DNA from: an uncultured Lachnospiraceae bacterium
GTDB taxonomy: Bacteria > Bacillota_A > Clostridia > Lachnospirales > Lachnospiraceae
Assembly (NCBI GenBank): GCA_910577835.1
Contig: CAJTOU010000050.1
Location: forward strand, 1-20,497
Direction of reading: 5' to 3'
DNA length: 20,497 nucleotides
Each line of letters begins with the position of its first letter. The stretch's first letter is position 1. A program made the position numbers and the translations under genes. The notes beneath the pieces were generated by a model. The model had not been told where the DNA came from. It did no database searches and saw only the letters and a program-made list of their open reading frames with translations. This document shows positions 1-7,394 of this stretch, one piece after another.

Positions 1-791
1 TGGCAATTCATCTCATGACTAAAGTCACGAGTGTTCTTGCCACTTCTAATAAAATCCATACCAGTTCCTGTATCTGACAGAAATGGTCTAAATTTACCGT
101 CCACATAGGGATAATTTGCAAAAACAGTTCCCATCATTTTGCAGAACTCCTCTGAAAAATAAATCTGTGTTTCCCGCTTCTTTAACAGTCCTGTGATTTT
201 AAACTCTCTTTTTATACAATACTGTCCATAATCAAAGTTTTCATCATCCATCTCCTTATGCCAGTAGTCTATCGCATAGTCTTCGTATTTATCTGTTTTA
301 TCCATCATATTGCGGTCATAAAAATAAACTGTAAGCGTTTGTCCCAATACGTCGATATTTGAAGAATATAATACGATTTCATTGCTGTTTTGCGGAAGTA
401 TGCCCGTCTCCAATTCTTCCTCTGTCAGCATCCGGCAGGATTTCATATAATTGGTATTGTCAAGCGGAGTAAATTTATCATTTTCATCTGTATAATCAAC
501 ACCATTTTGATAGTAGTAGTTTATTTTATTTATTATTCCATACATTTCTATATAATCAATACCGTTTATCGTTTTTGTCTGCTCAATTTCACCTTCTGAT
601 ATCATAATATTATCCGGTTTTTCAAACAAAAGATAGGTCTGGTCCTCTGATTTTTCCGCATTCTCCTGCTCAATATTTAAAAGAGAAACATCTGTTGTTT
701 CCTTCTCCTTTTTGGATTTATCAGATGTAGCTTTGTTACATCCCGTTAATATTAATATTACTGCAAAAAAACATATTACTATTCGCTTCAT
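1..791 (-). CDS. Partial lipoprotein resembling a permease ectodomain
   Basis: The frame is open from an ATG at 791 to the left edge, giving 263 residues without a stop; the C-terminus lies outside the window. The N-terminus is a short basic start, a hydrophobic core and a lipobox LTGC, so Cys18 should be lipidated and the protein held on the outer face of the membrane. After a charged linker (about residues 19-50), the segments ILPQNSNEIVLYS, LGQTLTVYFYD, FKITGLLKK and TQIYFSEEF read like the extracellular domain of FtsX/MacB-type ABC permeases, where 'Lp.nsNEIvl...lG.tl...FkitGl' is a common pattern. No further membrane segment is visible. The start codon overlaps the stop of the upstream lipoprotein gene by four bases (ATGA), which implies translational coupling. 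The gene and its lipobox are seen directly; the permease-domain likeness is an inference by eye. Confidence 0.75.
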   Translation of the reverse strand, partial: MKRIVICFFAVILILTGCNKATSDKSKKEKETTDVSLLNIEQENAEKSEDQTYLLFEKPDNIMISEGEIEQTKTINGIDYIEMYGIINKINYYYQNGVDYTDENDKFTPLDNTNYMKSCRMLTEEELETGILPQNSNEIVLYSSNIDVLGQTLTVYFYDRNMMDKTDKYEDYAIDYWHKEMDDENFDYGQYCIKREFKITGLLKKRETQIYFSEEFCKMMGTVFANYPYVDGKFRPFLSDTGTGMDFIRSGKNTRDFSHEMNC

Positions 792-2104
792 TTTGACCTC
801 TTATATTCCAAAAGCTGTAATTCGGCTCCATTTAACTGATTTTTATCCACATAAAAAAGAAAGCCGCTCAAATTTAAAAAGAAATAAAAGTCTGTATTTC
901 CTCCCAAGGAACTCAGAAATTCCATGTTTTCATTTTGATTTCTGTAATTCTGAAACTGAGCTGTCACCTGTCCGTTTTCATCGACCACATCATATTTCCA
1001 TAATGTATAATCATTATAAGGCAGAGCCTTGCGGATATAAACATTTTTTCCATCATATTCAGGATAAAGCACCTTATAATCAGTTTCATTATCTGCGCAA
1101 ATATATAAATCTTCTGTATTTTCATCTATATGATACTGATAAAACTCATTGTCATCGTATTTCTTTTTATATATCACTGTATTTCCTACAACGATATAAT
1201 CTTCAGATGCAATATTGGTAACAGGTATTTTTTCTATCTTCATACTTTCTGTATTTAGTCTATATAAATCTCCCATTCCGCTGTTATCAGACTGGATATA
1301 ATAAACATAAGAACCGATTCCTTTTAGATACATTAATGCGCACTCACCGTCTTTTTGCAATAATGTAATACATTCCGGTTTCTCGTTTCCATCTATTGGG
1401 ATTCTATATAAAATATTGCTTCCATTATTATAAAATGTTTCACTTCGACCATATGTACCAAAATTATAAATATAATATAAATACCCTTTGTGCTGTATAT
1501 ACCAGATAGAAAATGTTTCATCGTTAATCTGTTCTGTAACATTTTCAGAATAAAAACACTTTGCAAGTTCACATACTTTATTTCTCTCTGCGCCATCCAA
1601 TGATATTTTATACAGACATAAAATTTCTGCTTTTCCGTCGTCCGAATATTCTTTTAACAACGTATATAAAAAATGATTATAATAAACCAAGCCTGAAGCA
1701 GCAGGCAATATTGCGTTACATGTAATCTCTTCTTCCGGAATATATTTATGGTGACAGTCAGGCTTATTACATAAAATATGGAATAACTGCGTTTCTTTAT
1801 CAAAAACATATAAATACATTTTATTCTGTAGATAATAGTAAGAATCCTCGCCTTCCGCAAAATCCATATCATTGCTCAGATAAAACTGGTGGTCTGTATT
1901 GAATTGAAAGGTCTGGTCTTCTGTTACTGATATAAATTCCTCTGTGTTTTCTATTATAGCCAATCCCTCTGGGAGTGATATTTTGCTTTCCTTATTGTCC
2001 GCCACAGAAGAAAGGTCAGATTTCTCTGTCTTAGTTCTGTCACAGGCAACGCATATAACTATAAATGACAGCAAAATACCACTCAATAATAATTTATGCC
2101 TCAT
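788..2104 (-). CDS. Putative lipoprotein, beta-propeller-like, with Cys/His cluster
   Basis: This 438-residue protein starts with a basic tip and hydrophobic stretch ending VICVAC, so Cys21 is the probable lipidation site, although Cys at -3 makes the lipobox imperfect. From about residue 75 it is built of repeated short beta-type units such as 'YYLQNKMYLYVFDKE', 'LYKISLDG', 'ILYRIPIDG' and 'LYRLNTES', the pattern of DUF5050/TolB-like propeller lipoproteins that are frequent in Clostridia. Residues 112-129 carry a conserved-looking cluster (Cys112, Cys117, His118, His119, Cys129) within 'LCNKPDCHHK', a hallmark I associate with this lipoprotein family. The gene lies 18 nt after the small secreted protein gene and overlaps the next lipoprotein gene by four bases, so the three should be co-transcribed. 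The ligand and role are unknown. Confidence 0.88.
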   Translation of the reverse strand: MRHKLLLSGILLSFIVICVACDRTKTEKSDLSSVADNKESKISLPEGLAIIENTEEFISVTEDQTFQFNTDHQFYLSNDMDFAEGEDSYYYLQNKMYLYVFDKETQLFHILCNKPDCHHKYIPEEEITCNAILPAASGLVYYNHFLYTLLKEYSDDGKAEILCLYKISLDGAERNKVCELAKCFYSENVTEQINDETFSIWYIQHKGYLYYIYNFGTYGRSETFYNNGSNILYRIPIDGNEKPECITLLQKDGECALMYLKGIGSYVYYIQSDNSGMGDLYRLNTESMKIEKIPVTNIASEDYIVVGNTVIYKKKYDDNEFYQYHIDENTEDLYICADNETDYKVLYPEYDGKNVYIRKALPYNDYTLWKYDVVDENGQVTAQFQNYRNQNENMEFLSSLGGNTDFYFFLNLSGFLFYVDKNQLNGAELQLLEYKRSK

Positions 2105-2122
2105 ATACTCTCTGCCTCTTGC

Positions 2123-2536
2123 CTACAAAAGAACGGACTGATATCCCATATAGTTAGTGACTTTATCCCCTGATGAGCCATAATAACCTTCCGTTCCTGC
2201 AGAACGATATGTTCTTCCGTCGCCTACAAGTCCGCTTGCTACGCATAAATTAGCAGAATAATTATTTGCATATCCTATTGTAGAATAAGCTACTTTTGTT
2301 GAAGTGACTTTAGAGCCTCTAACACTGTAATTCATCCAGCAGCCAATCTTCAAATAAGAACGTACATTAATATATACTCTACCTTCTACATATTCATAAT
2401 AACGGCTATATTTGACTATTTCAGAATCTGGCTTTGGTGGATACACCATATACTGTACTGCAAATGCTGATATAGTTTGACTTATTGTCATAATACATAC
2501 TAATGCCAACATTACAATCTTTTTTGAAACTTTCAT
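2123..2536 (-). CDS. Small secreted protein with two cysteines, function unknown
   Basis: The 137-residue product has a clear Sec signal peptide: KK at residues 5-6, a hydrophobic core to about residue 24, and a probable cleavage after AFA at residue 26. The mature part is about 110 residues, rich in Tyr, Ser and Gly, with exactly two cysteines (Cys66 and Cys98) that could form one disulfide. It has no membrane segment or wall-anchor motif. The start is well supported by GGAGG at 2544-2548, seven bases upstream, and by the promoter at 2601-2629. I do not recognise the family. The stretch 'NYSVRGSKVTSTKV' followed later by 'EGYYG' is faintly reminiscent of lactococcin-972-type bacteriocins, but the resemblance is weak. 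It is the first gene of a three-gene cassette with two lipoproteins, so it could be a secreted effector, or part of a surface complex with them. Confidence 0.83.
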   Translation of the reverse strand: MKVSKKIVMLALVCIMTISQTISAFAVQYMVYPPKPDSEIVKYSRYYEYVEGRVYINVRSYLKIGCWMNYSVRGSKVTSTKVAYSTIGYANNYSANLCVASGLVGDGRTYRSAGTEGYYGSSGDKVTNYMGYQSVLL

Positions 2537-2600
2537 TTAAATACCTCCATTCTAATAATTATTTTAAATACGCATCTAAAATATTGTTTAAACGACTATT

Positions 2601-2629
2601 ATATTAACATATATTTCCAATAGAATCAA
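2601..2629 (-). promoter_or_regulatory. Sigma-A promoter of the secreted-protein/lipoprotein cassette
   Basis: On the minus strand, TTGATT (2624-2629) and TAATAT (2601-2606) are separated by exactly 17 bases. The -10 is preceded by TG one base away, an extended -10. The leader to the ATG at 2536 is about 60 nt and ends in a strong GGAGG at 2544-2548. This promoter separates the cassette from the housekeeping run upstream. Confidence 0.65.
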
Positions 2630-2726
2630 TCTATTTTGTATAAATTTGTACAATAAACCTATAAATTATTAAATTTGTTTAATTTTATATGTTTTCTGAT
2701 TCTAAAATAACACTTAATATTTTCAT

Positions 2727-2767
2727 AAAAAAGAGCCTGAAACACTGATACTTCCAAGCTCTTTTTT
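2727..2767 (-). terminator. Intrinsic terminator, second of a tandem pair after the GH25 gene
   Basis: On the minus strand the arms AAAAAAGAGCTTGGAA and TTTCAGGCTCTTTTTT form a 16-bp stem around a 9-nt loop, ending in six T. Two of the pairs are G-U wobbles that would be C-A mismatches in plus-strand RNA, so the structure fits minus-strand transcripts. It lies about 130 nt past the GH25 stop and just upstream of the next cassette's promoter. Confidence 0.75.
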
Positions 2768-2837
2768 AATCTGGAAATTTATTATGAAACGCTGTAATAC
2801 ATATTTTTTTCTTATCCTTTTGGTTAGAATTAAAACA

Positions 2838-2879
2838 AAAGAACTGCTTTACAGACAACAATTCATAAAGCAGCTCTTT
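2838..2879 (-). terminator. Intrinsic terminator, first after the GH25 gene
   Basis: On the minus strand AAAGAGCTGCTTTA and TAAAGCAGTTCTTT form a 14-bp stem with one G-U wobble and a 14-nt loop, followed by the T-rich TTGTTTTAATT. It begins 15 nt after the GH25 stop codon. The whole gap 2537-2894 holds only this hairpin, the second terminator and the promoter and RBS of the left cassette. Confidence 0.75.
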
Positions 2880-2894
2880 ACCATACAGATTTTC

Positions 2895-3944
2895 TTATTC
2901 CACAAACATCATATTTACATCACAGTCCGTTGTCACCCCGTCTACTTTTCCATCGCTTGCATACTGCCACATATCTACCTTATATGGCACATAAATATTA
3001 TCGCTGTAATATGCGAACCACAATTTATACTCCTGAAGTTCCTCCAAATCAACCAGCTCCGATATCGTAGCAATATTTCCATATAACATTGCTTCATATC
3101 CTGCGTCTTCTATTTTTTTCATAAATGCCTTTGCAATTTTTGTCATTTCATCCTTAGGCACCGCTTCATGCCTTGCAGTATCGCCTGCAATTTTCTCCAA
3201 ATCAAACACTACCGGAAGATTGATTTTATACGGCTTTATCGCCTTTAAAACAAAATCCGCCTCTTCTTCCGCTTCTTTTTCCGAAATCGCTGAGGTAAAA
3301 AAATACACTCCTGTATCTAAATCCTCTGCCAATGCGCCTTTTATATTATTGTCAAAATTAGAATCCGCCACGATTTCACCAGAACCATAACCTCTGACAC
3401 CTACACGGACCATGGCGCCGTCTATACCATAATTTTTCACAGCTTTCCAGTCAATAGCTCCCTGATATTTCGAAACATCAATAACATTCTTTGTCACAGC
3501 CTTTCCATCTACTTGAAAGCTTCGAAGCCCCGTAGTTTCATCTGTTACAAATTCGCCGTCGGAATAATCTGCCATTTCCACATCCAGAATCGGCACAAAC
3601 TGATAATTTGGTGAACCTGTATATACAAGATATTTTCCTTCATACTGTTTTCTTAAAAAAGAAATCACACTGCTTTGTCCGCCGAGTCCCTCACGGAACT
3701 GTTCCATTACAAGCTCATTTTCCTTGGCACGCTCTTCTTCTAGCTTCGAAGCCACCTCCTGTGTTACAATACTGTTTTTGTTATCCTCTAAATACTGATA
3801 ATCTTCTTCCAGATTTTCATAATTGTCCTTCAGTTCCAAATGCTTTCTTACCAGATAACCGGAAACTCCCATAACAGCCACAAGCACTGCCACAAGAGCT
3901 CCTGTAAAAATTTTAACTCCGTTTCCTTGCTTTCTTTCGTCCAT
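2895..3944 (-). CDS. Membrane-anchored GH25 muramidase (lysozyme-like)
   Basis: GH25 enzymes cut the beta-1,4 bond between N-acetylmuramic acid and N-acetylglucosamine in peptidoglycan. The 349-residue protein has a short cytoplasmic tip, one membrane segment (about residues 11-31) without an obvious signal-peptidase site, a Glu/Lys-rich coiled-coil stalk (about 34-85), a spacer, and the GH25 barrel from about 152 to the end. Family landmarks are the first-strand motif NVIDVSKYQG with Asp156, the catalytic pair in VVFDLEKI (Asp248, Glu250) and the closing WQYASDGKVDG. It should therefore act on the outside while tethered to the membrane, probably as a cell-wall remodelling enzyme. The start at 3944 lies 9 nt past the pgeF stop, with a GA-rich RBS. 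It is the last gene of the long run and is followed by two terminators. Confidence 0.93.
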   Translation of the reverse strand: MDERKQGNGVKIFTGALVAVLVAVMGVSGYLVRKHLELKDNYENLEEDYQYLEDNKNSIVTQEVASKLEEERAKENELVMEQFREGLGGQSSVISFLRKQYEGKYLVYTGSPNYQFVPILDVEMADYSDGEFVTDETTGLRSFQVDGKAVTKNVIDVSKYQGAIDWKAVKNYGIDGAMVRVGVRGYGSGEIVADSNFDNNIKGALAEDLDTGVYFFTSAISEKEAEEEADFVLKAIKPYKINLPVVFDLEKIAGDTARHEAVPKDEMTKIAKAFMKKIEDAGYEAMLYGNIATISELVDLEELQEYKLWFAYYSDNIYVPYKVDMWQYASDGKVDGVTTDCDVNMMFVE

Positions 3945-3953
3945 TCCTGACCT

Positions 3954-4883
3954 CTACTCCTCTATCATAAAAAATGCACAAAGGTTTCCACGTTTTCCTC
4001 TGCTTGCCCTGTGTGAAAATAAATCTTCGTGATTACAGCAGGTACATAAATCAGGAAATGCTATATTTTCCTGCGGTATGCCCGCTTCTGTAAGCACTCT
4101 GTTATTTGCCGCCCACAGGTTTAGATAATATTTATCGCCTCTTTTTAAAACAATCTTTTCCATATCCCATACGTCAAATGCTTCTCTGTTATTCTCAAAA
4201 GTTTTACATTGAAATATTTCACTGTGAAACTCTTTTGCAAAATCCTCTGCAAGCTCTTTGCTTACTTCATAACAGTTGACACAGATAGACGGACCTATCG
4301 CAGCTTTGATATCCTCCGGCTCTGTGCCAAATTCCTGCTTCATTCTGTCTGTTACAGCCTTGCCGATTCTTCCAATCGTACCTTTCCAGCCGGAATGTGC
4401 AAGACCTATTGCCCTGTTTTTTTCATCTGCGAAATACAGCGGCACACAGTCCGCAAAGGTTGTAACAAGCGTGATTCCCTTCTCATTTGTCACCAGTCCG
4501 TCAATATCAGAATAATCCTTTGGAAGAAATACATTTTTCCCTGCATCCTCCCGATATACTCTTTTTATATTTGCAGTATGTGTCTGGTCTGACATCACCG
4601 GATTTTGAAATCCATGAGCTTCCAGAAAAAGTGAAAAATTTTTTCTGACATTTTCGGGACGGTCTCCCATTTTTATGGAAAAATTCATGCTTTCAAACTG
4701 TCCGCTGCTCACACCTCCTGCCCTTGTGGAAAATCCGTCTCTTACAAAGCTCATATTCTGAAATATATGATAACGAATCGATGGGATATCTCTTCCTTCT
4801 ATATAAGTAGTTCCCATCTCTCCAGCCTGAATATTTTCTGTTTCTGTGCTTTCTGTTTTTATATTTTCTATTTTTATAAGCAT
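3954..4883 (-). CDS. pgeF: Multicopper-oxidase-like (YfiH/YlmD) purine nucleoside enzyme
   Basis: The DUF152/laccase-domain family comprises zinc enzymes that act on purine nucleosides (phosphorolysis or deamination of adenosine); E. coli YfiH (PgeF) also edits wrongly built peptidoglycan precursors. The metal site is readable: His102 in DQTHTANI, Cys146 in FADCVPLYF and His163 in LAHSGWKGT. Further family blocks are IGPSICVNCYEV and the C-terminal DLCTCCNHEDLFSHRA. At 309 residues it is about 30 longer than typical homologues: the first 25 or so residues (MLIKIENIKTEST and following) are low complexity and look like an added extension. The start at 4883 has GAGG at good spacing; an internal ATG at residue 23 has no properly spaced RBS. 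It is placed between yraN and the muramidase gene, which fits either a nucleoside-salvage or a cell-wall link. Confidence 0.93.
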   Translation of the reverse strand: MLIKIENIKTESTETENIQAGEMGTTYIEGRDIPSIRYHIFQNMSFVRDGFSTRAGGVSSGQFESMNFSIKMGDRPENVRKNFSLFLEAHGFQNPVMSDQTHTANIKRVYREDAGKNVFLPKDYSDIDGLVTNEKGITLVTTFADCVPLYFADEKNRAIGLAHSGWKGTIGRIGKAVTDRMKQEFGTEPEDIKAAIGPSICVNCYEVSKELAEDFAKEFHSEIFQCKTFENNREAFDVWDMEKIVLKRGDKYYLNLWAANNRVLTEAGIPQENIAFPDLCTCCNHEDLFSHRASRGKRGNLCAFFMIEE

Positions 4884-5004
4884 CTTCTACCTCAACTAAA
4901 GCTGTCTCCTGTCCTTCCGGTTTTCATATCTTCCATTTTCATATTTCTGATTTTTCTGTTTCCCACTTTTCCATTTTCTGCTTTTTTATTTCTTATTTTT
5001 ATAA
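4869..5004 (-). repeat. Imperfect purine-rich duplication spanning the pgeF start
   Basis: The 126-nt gap between yraN and pgeF is strongly purine-biased on the coding strand, a run of units like AGAAA, ATGGAAA and CAGAAAA. Its first part begins TTATAAAAATA (4994-5004) and is repeated imperfectly at 4869-4879, immediately inside the pgeF start, followed in both copies by similar A-rich CAGAAA units. It looks like slippage or duplication that extended the pgeF N-terminus. Confidence 0.5.
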
Positions 5005-5009
5005 ATGCT

Positions 5010-5354
5010 CTAACTTAATTCAAATGCATTTTCAATATGCAAAAACTCCTCTCCTGCAACCGCTATTACATCAAACCTACATGGTTTTTCGAAGGCATTC
5101 TGCTGATAAAGATAATACTGCGCAGACTTTATAATTCTCTGTCTCTTTTTATATGTAACCGCCTCCTGCGGATAACCATTTTTTATACTTTTTCGATATT
5201 TTACCTCTACAAATACAATTGTTTCTTTATCTCTGGCAATTAAATCAATCTCGCCAAAAAAAGTATAAAAATTTTGTTCCAGTATTTTATATCCTTTCTC
5301 TTTCAAATAAACCGCCGCTTTTTCCTCATATTCAAATCCCTTTTGCCTATTCAA
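5010..5354 (-). CDS. yraN: UPF0102 (YraN-family) nuclease-fold protein
   Basis: The 114-residue product matches the YraN family, which has the fold of Holliday-junction resolvases and restriction endonucleases; its cellular role remains poorly defined. Visible landmarks are the N-terminal G-x-x-x-E helix (residues 6-20), FGEIDLIARD with Glu35 and Asp37, and VEVKYRKS with Glu50 and Lys52, together the D-(E-x-K) nuclease signature. QEAVTYKKRQRI follows, also typical. The start codon is TTG at 5354, which overlaps the upstream stop (TTGA), so translation is probably coupled; no strong separate RBS is seen. Its length matches the family (about 115-120). Being placed behind rnhB is common in bacteria. 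Confidence 0.92.
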   Translation of the reverse strand: MNRQKGFEYEEKAAVYLKEKGYKILEQNFYTFFGEIDLIARDKETIVFVEVKYRKSIKNGYPQEAVTYKKRQRIIKSAQYYLYQQNAFEKPCRFDVIAVAGEEFLHIENAFELS

Positions 5355-5644
5355 TGCTTTGCTGCCACCTTTTCCTTTATTTTATCCATTCTGTCCACAA
5401 AAACAAGCACTTCTGCAATTACTCCGTACAGCTCAGGTGGAATCATTTCACCAAGTTCCAGTTTTGACAGTGTCTTTGCAAGCTTTTCATCCTGATAAAC
5501 CGGAATATCCTCCTGCTTTGCTCCGCTTAATATCTTTTCTGCCAATGCACCTTTTCCTGTTGCTATTACGACCGGAGCTTCATTTTCAGGATTATATTCA
5601 AGGGCAACCGCCACTTTTTTCTTTTCCTTTTTTTTCTCCTTCAT
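5351..5644 (-). CDS. FlhB C-terminal-domain-like protein (YlqH type)
   Basis: The 97-residue protein consists of a Lys/Glu-rich tail (residues 1-10) and one domain that matches the cytoplasmic C-terminal part of FlhB/YscU, the export-switch component of flagellar and type III secretion. Matching segments are VAVALEYNPE, APVVIATGKG, EDIPVYQDEKLAKTL and ELGEMIPPELYGVIAEVL. The membrane part of FlhB is absent, and so is the self-cleaving NPTH loop: only the post-cleavage strand remains. The B. subtilis ylqH gene occupies the same position downstream of rnhB and ylqG. The start has AGGAGAG six bases upstream; that RBS overlaps the stop of the preceding gene. The role is unknown. It may bind the neighbouring FliK-like protein as FlhB binds FliK. 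Confidence 0.88.
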   Translation of the reverse strand: MKEKKKEKKKVAVALEYNPENEAPVVIATGKGALAEKILSGAKQEDIPVYQDEKLAKTLSKLELGEMIPPELYGVIAEVLVFVDRMDKIKEKVAAKH

Positions 5645-5655
5645 ATATTTCTCTC

Positions 5656-7365
5656 CTATGCCCTTACATCAAAAGAAAATCTCTTTATATTCTGTGCCGG
5701 CTTTTCGGCTTCAAGAATCTGCTCAAATGGCAGCTTTTTTTCAGTGATTTCATCTACGGATAGCGACACAGAATAACCAAGCTCCTCCAGTCTTTTTTTC
5801 AGCTCTGGCAAATGTACCTCTACAAGTTTTATGGATGCATCATTATCCAGAGTAAACTTTGTTGAAACCTTTCCATTGACAAGAGAAACCTTTACATCCG
5901 TTGCTCCAAGATATTCCATATCCAGATGAAGAAATGCTGTCAGAGGCCCGTCTTTTGATGACTTGTTTTTCTTTCTGCTTAATACATACAGCTCTCCTGT
6001 CTGCTCTCTTCCGTTTAATTTTACGGGAAGCTGTACATATGCCGCCATTTCATTTAAATCCGACATAAAATTCATATTGTTTTTCAAGTCGCCGGCAGCA
6101 GTCATAAGTTTTGACTTTCCCTCTCCCGAAGCCTCTAAAAGCTCCGTCATTTTATCAGCCGTCTTCGCAATATTTTCATACAGTTCCTTTACCGCCTTTT
6201 CTCCTTTTTCTGCAAGTTGCTCAGGAGTAAGCAGCAGCTTTTCCTTAATCGCTGTTTCTATTTTCTTTACCTCATCTGATAAGTGCTGTTTCATTTCTAA
6301 AATTGTTTTATCCGCTGATTGATTTAAAATCTGCTGATTTTCAAGCTGATTTGTTTTATTATTTGTTTGCAGATTTTCATGCAATGTATTTTTGCTGTCA
6401 GTCTGCTGAGTTTCATGTGGTTCTGTTTTACTGTCTGTCTGTATATTTTCATGCAGCACACTTTTATTATCGAGCTGTGAATTTTGTTGATTCAGCTTTA
6501 CAGATTCCTCGGAAATTTTACCACTTTCCGGATTTAAAACTTCCATATTTTTTCCTGCTGCCTGTGTCATTTCACCTGTATCTGCCGTTTTTGGCACAGT
6601 AACTGTTACCCTGCCGTCAGGAGTTTCTATTTGATTCCCCACACTCTGAAACAGCTCCTTTAATTTTCCAAACAGCTCTCCTGTCTTTTCCAAAGACTGC
6701 ATGGTTTCTCCGTTTTCCACCATGGAAGAAAGCTCTTTTACAATTCCCTTCATCTGGTCAAGAAGCTTTCCTTCCGCATTTTTATATGCCTCAAACTGTG
6801 TAATATTTTCCTGTGTTACCGGAATATTATGACTTTTTAATGAAATAATTGTTTCCACATTTGCACTTTTAAACTGACTCAGCAGCCTGCCAATATCTGC
6901 CATGGAATTTTTATCAATCGGCATGCCATAACTCATCATTTCCTTTACTGCTGCCATGCTTCTTTCTGTCACCGGAAGAGATGCCTCCTCCAACGTTTTT
7001 ATCAGAGAGTTTTGCATATTGTTTCCCTGTATGCTTTCTCCATTTTCAATAAACGGCTTCAGCAAAATTTTTGCACCTGTATTGTCTTTAACCAGAAAAG
7101 ACAATCTGTCTCCAATATTTACATTCATTCCATTTTCCAGCACAGCATTTAAAATATATTTTCCTACCTGTATGCTGACCTGATTTCCCTGAACATTCAG
7201 AATATCCCCCTGAAAAGCAGAACCCTTTGGCGCGTTGTATAAAGATAGCTCCCCTGACTGGACTAATTTTTGCTGCTCTCCCGATTGTACTGGTTTTTCC
7301 TGAATCTGCGTCTGATTCGTCTGAAGCTGACTGTTTTCCTGCGGTGTGAGATTTGTAATCTGCAT
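5656..7365 (-). CDS. FliK-like hook-length-control-type protein (YlqG type)
   Basis: This 569-residue protein has a Gln/Asn-rich, low-complexity N-terminus, a helical middle, and a C-terminal domain (about 440-545) with the FliK/Flg-hook pattern: 'LPVKLNGREQTGELYVL', 'TAFLHLDMEYLGATDVKVSL', then a helix 'LPELKKRLEELGY'. It corresponds by position and layout to B. subtilis YlqG, next to the FlhB-like ylqH. Residues 299-346 are four tandem 12-residue units (DNKSVLHENIQT and variants), and VQSGE occurs twice near residues 26-39, so it is repeat-rich like many hook-length rulers. No signal peptide is seen. The start is secure: GGAGGGG lies six bases upstream, 29 nt after rnhB. No flagellar gene is in this window, so a role in flagella is uncertain. 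Confidence 0.85.
   Translation of the reverse strand: MQITNLTPQENSQLQTNQTQIQEKPVQSGEQQKLVQSGELSLYNAPKGSAFQGDILNVQGNQVSIQVGKYILNAVLENGMNVNIGDRLSFLVKDNTGAKILLKPFIENGESIQGNNMQNSLIKTLEEASLPVTERSMAAVKEMMSYGMPIDKNSMADIGRLLSQFKSANVETIISLKSHNIPVTQENITQFEAYKNAEGKLLDQMKGIVKELSSMVENGETMQSLEKTGELFGKLKELFQSVGNQIETPDGRVTVTVPKTADTGEMTQAAGKNMEVLNPESGKISEESVKLNQQNSQLDNKSVLHENIQTDSKTEPHETQQTDSKNTLHENLQTNNKTNQLENQQILNQSADKTILEMKQHLSDEVKKIETAIKEKLLLTPEQLAEKGEKAVKELYENIAKTADKMTELLEASGEGKSKLMTAAGDLKNNMNFMSDLNEMAAYVQLPVKLNGREQTGELYVLSRKKNKSSKDGPLTAFLHLDMEYLGATDVKVSLVNGKVSTKFTLDNDASIKLVEVHLPELKKRLEELGYSVSLSVDEITEKKLPFEQILEAEKPAQNIKRFSFDVRA
6328..6471 (-). repeat. Four tandem 36-bp coding repeats in the FliK-like gene
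   Basis: Residues 299-346 read as four consecutive 12-residue units: DNKSVLHENIQT, DSKTEPHETQQT, DSKNTLHENLQT and NNKTNQLENQQI. The last copy is the most diverged. Period and phase are constant, so copy number could change without a frameshift. Confidence 0.75.
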
Positions 7366-7394
7366 TATTATCCCCTCCTGTCTCGGACACTCCG

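Noticed and set aside
712..1221. 169-residue open frame on the plus strand
   Set aside because: It lies antisense to the two lipoprotein genes, which have lipoboxes and coupling overlaps. Its translation is His/Tyr-rich without domain signs, and it has no RBS of note.
2123..2536. Calling the small secreted protein a lactococcin 972 bacteriocin
   Set aside because: The resemblance is limited to a short 'GSK...S' stretch; length, cysteines and C-terminus differ, so it is kept as unknown.
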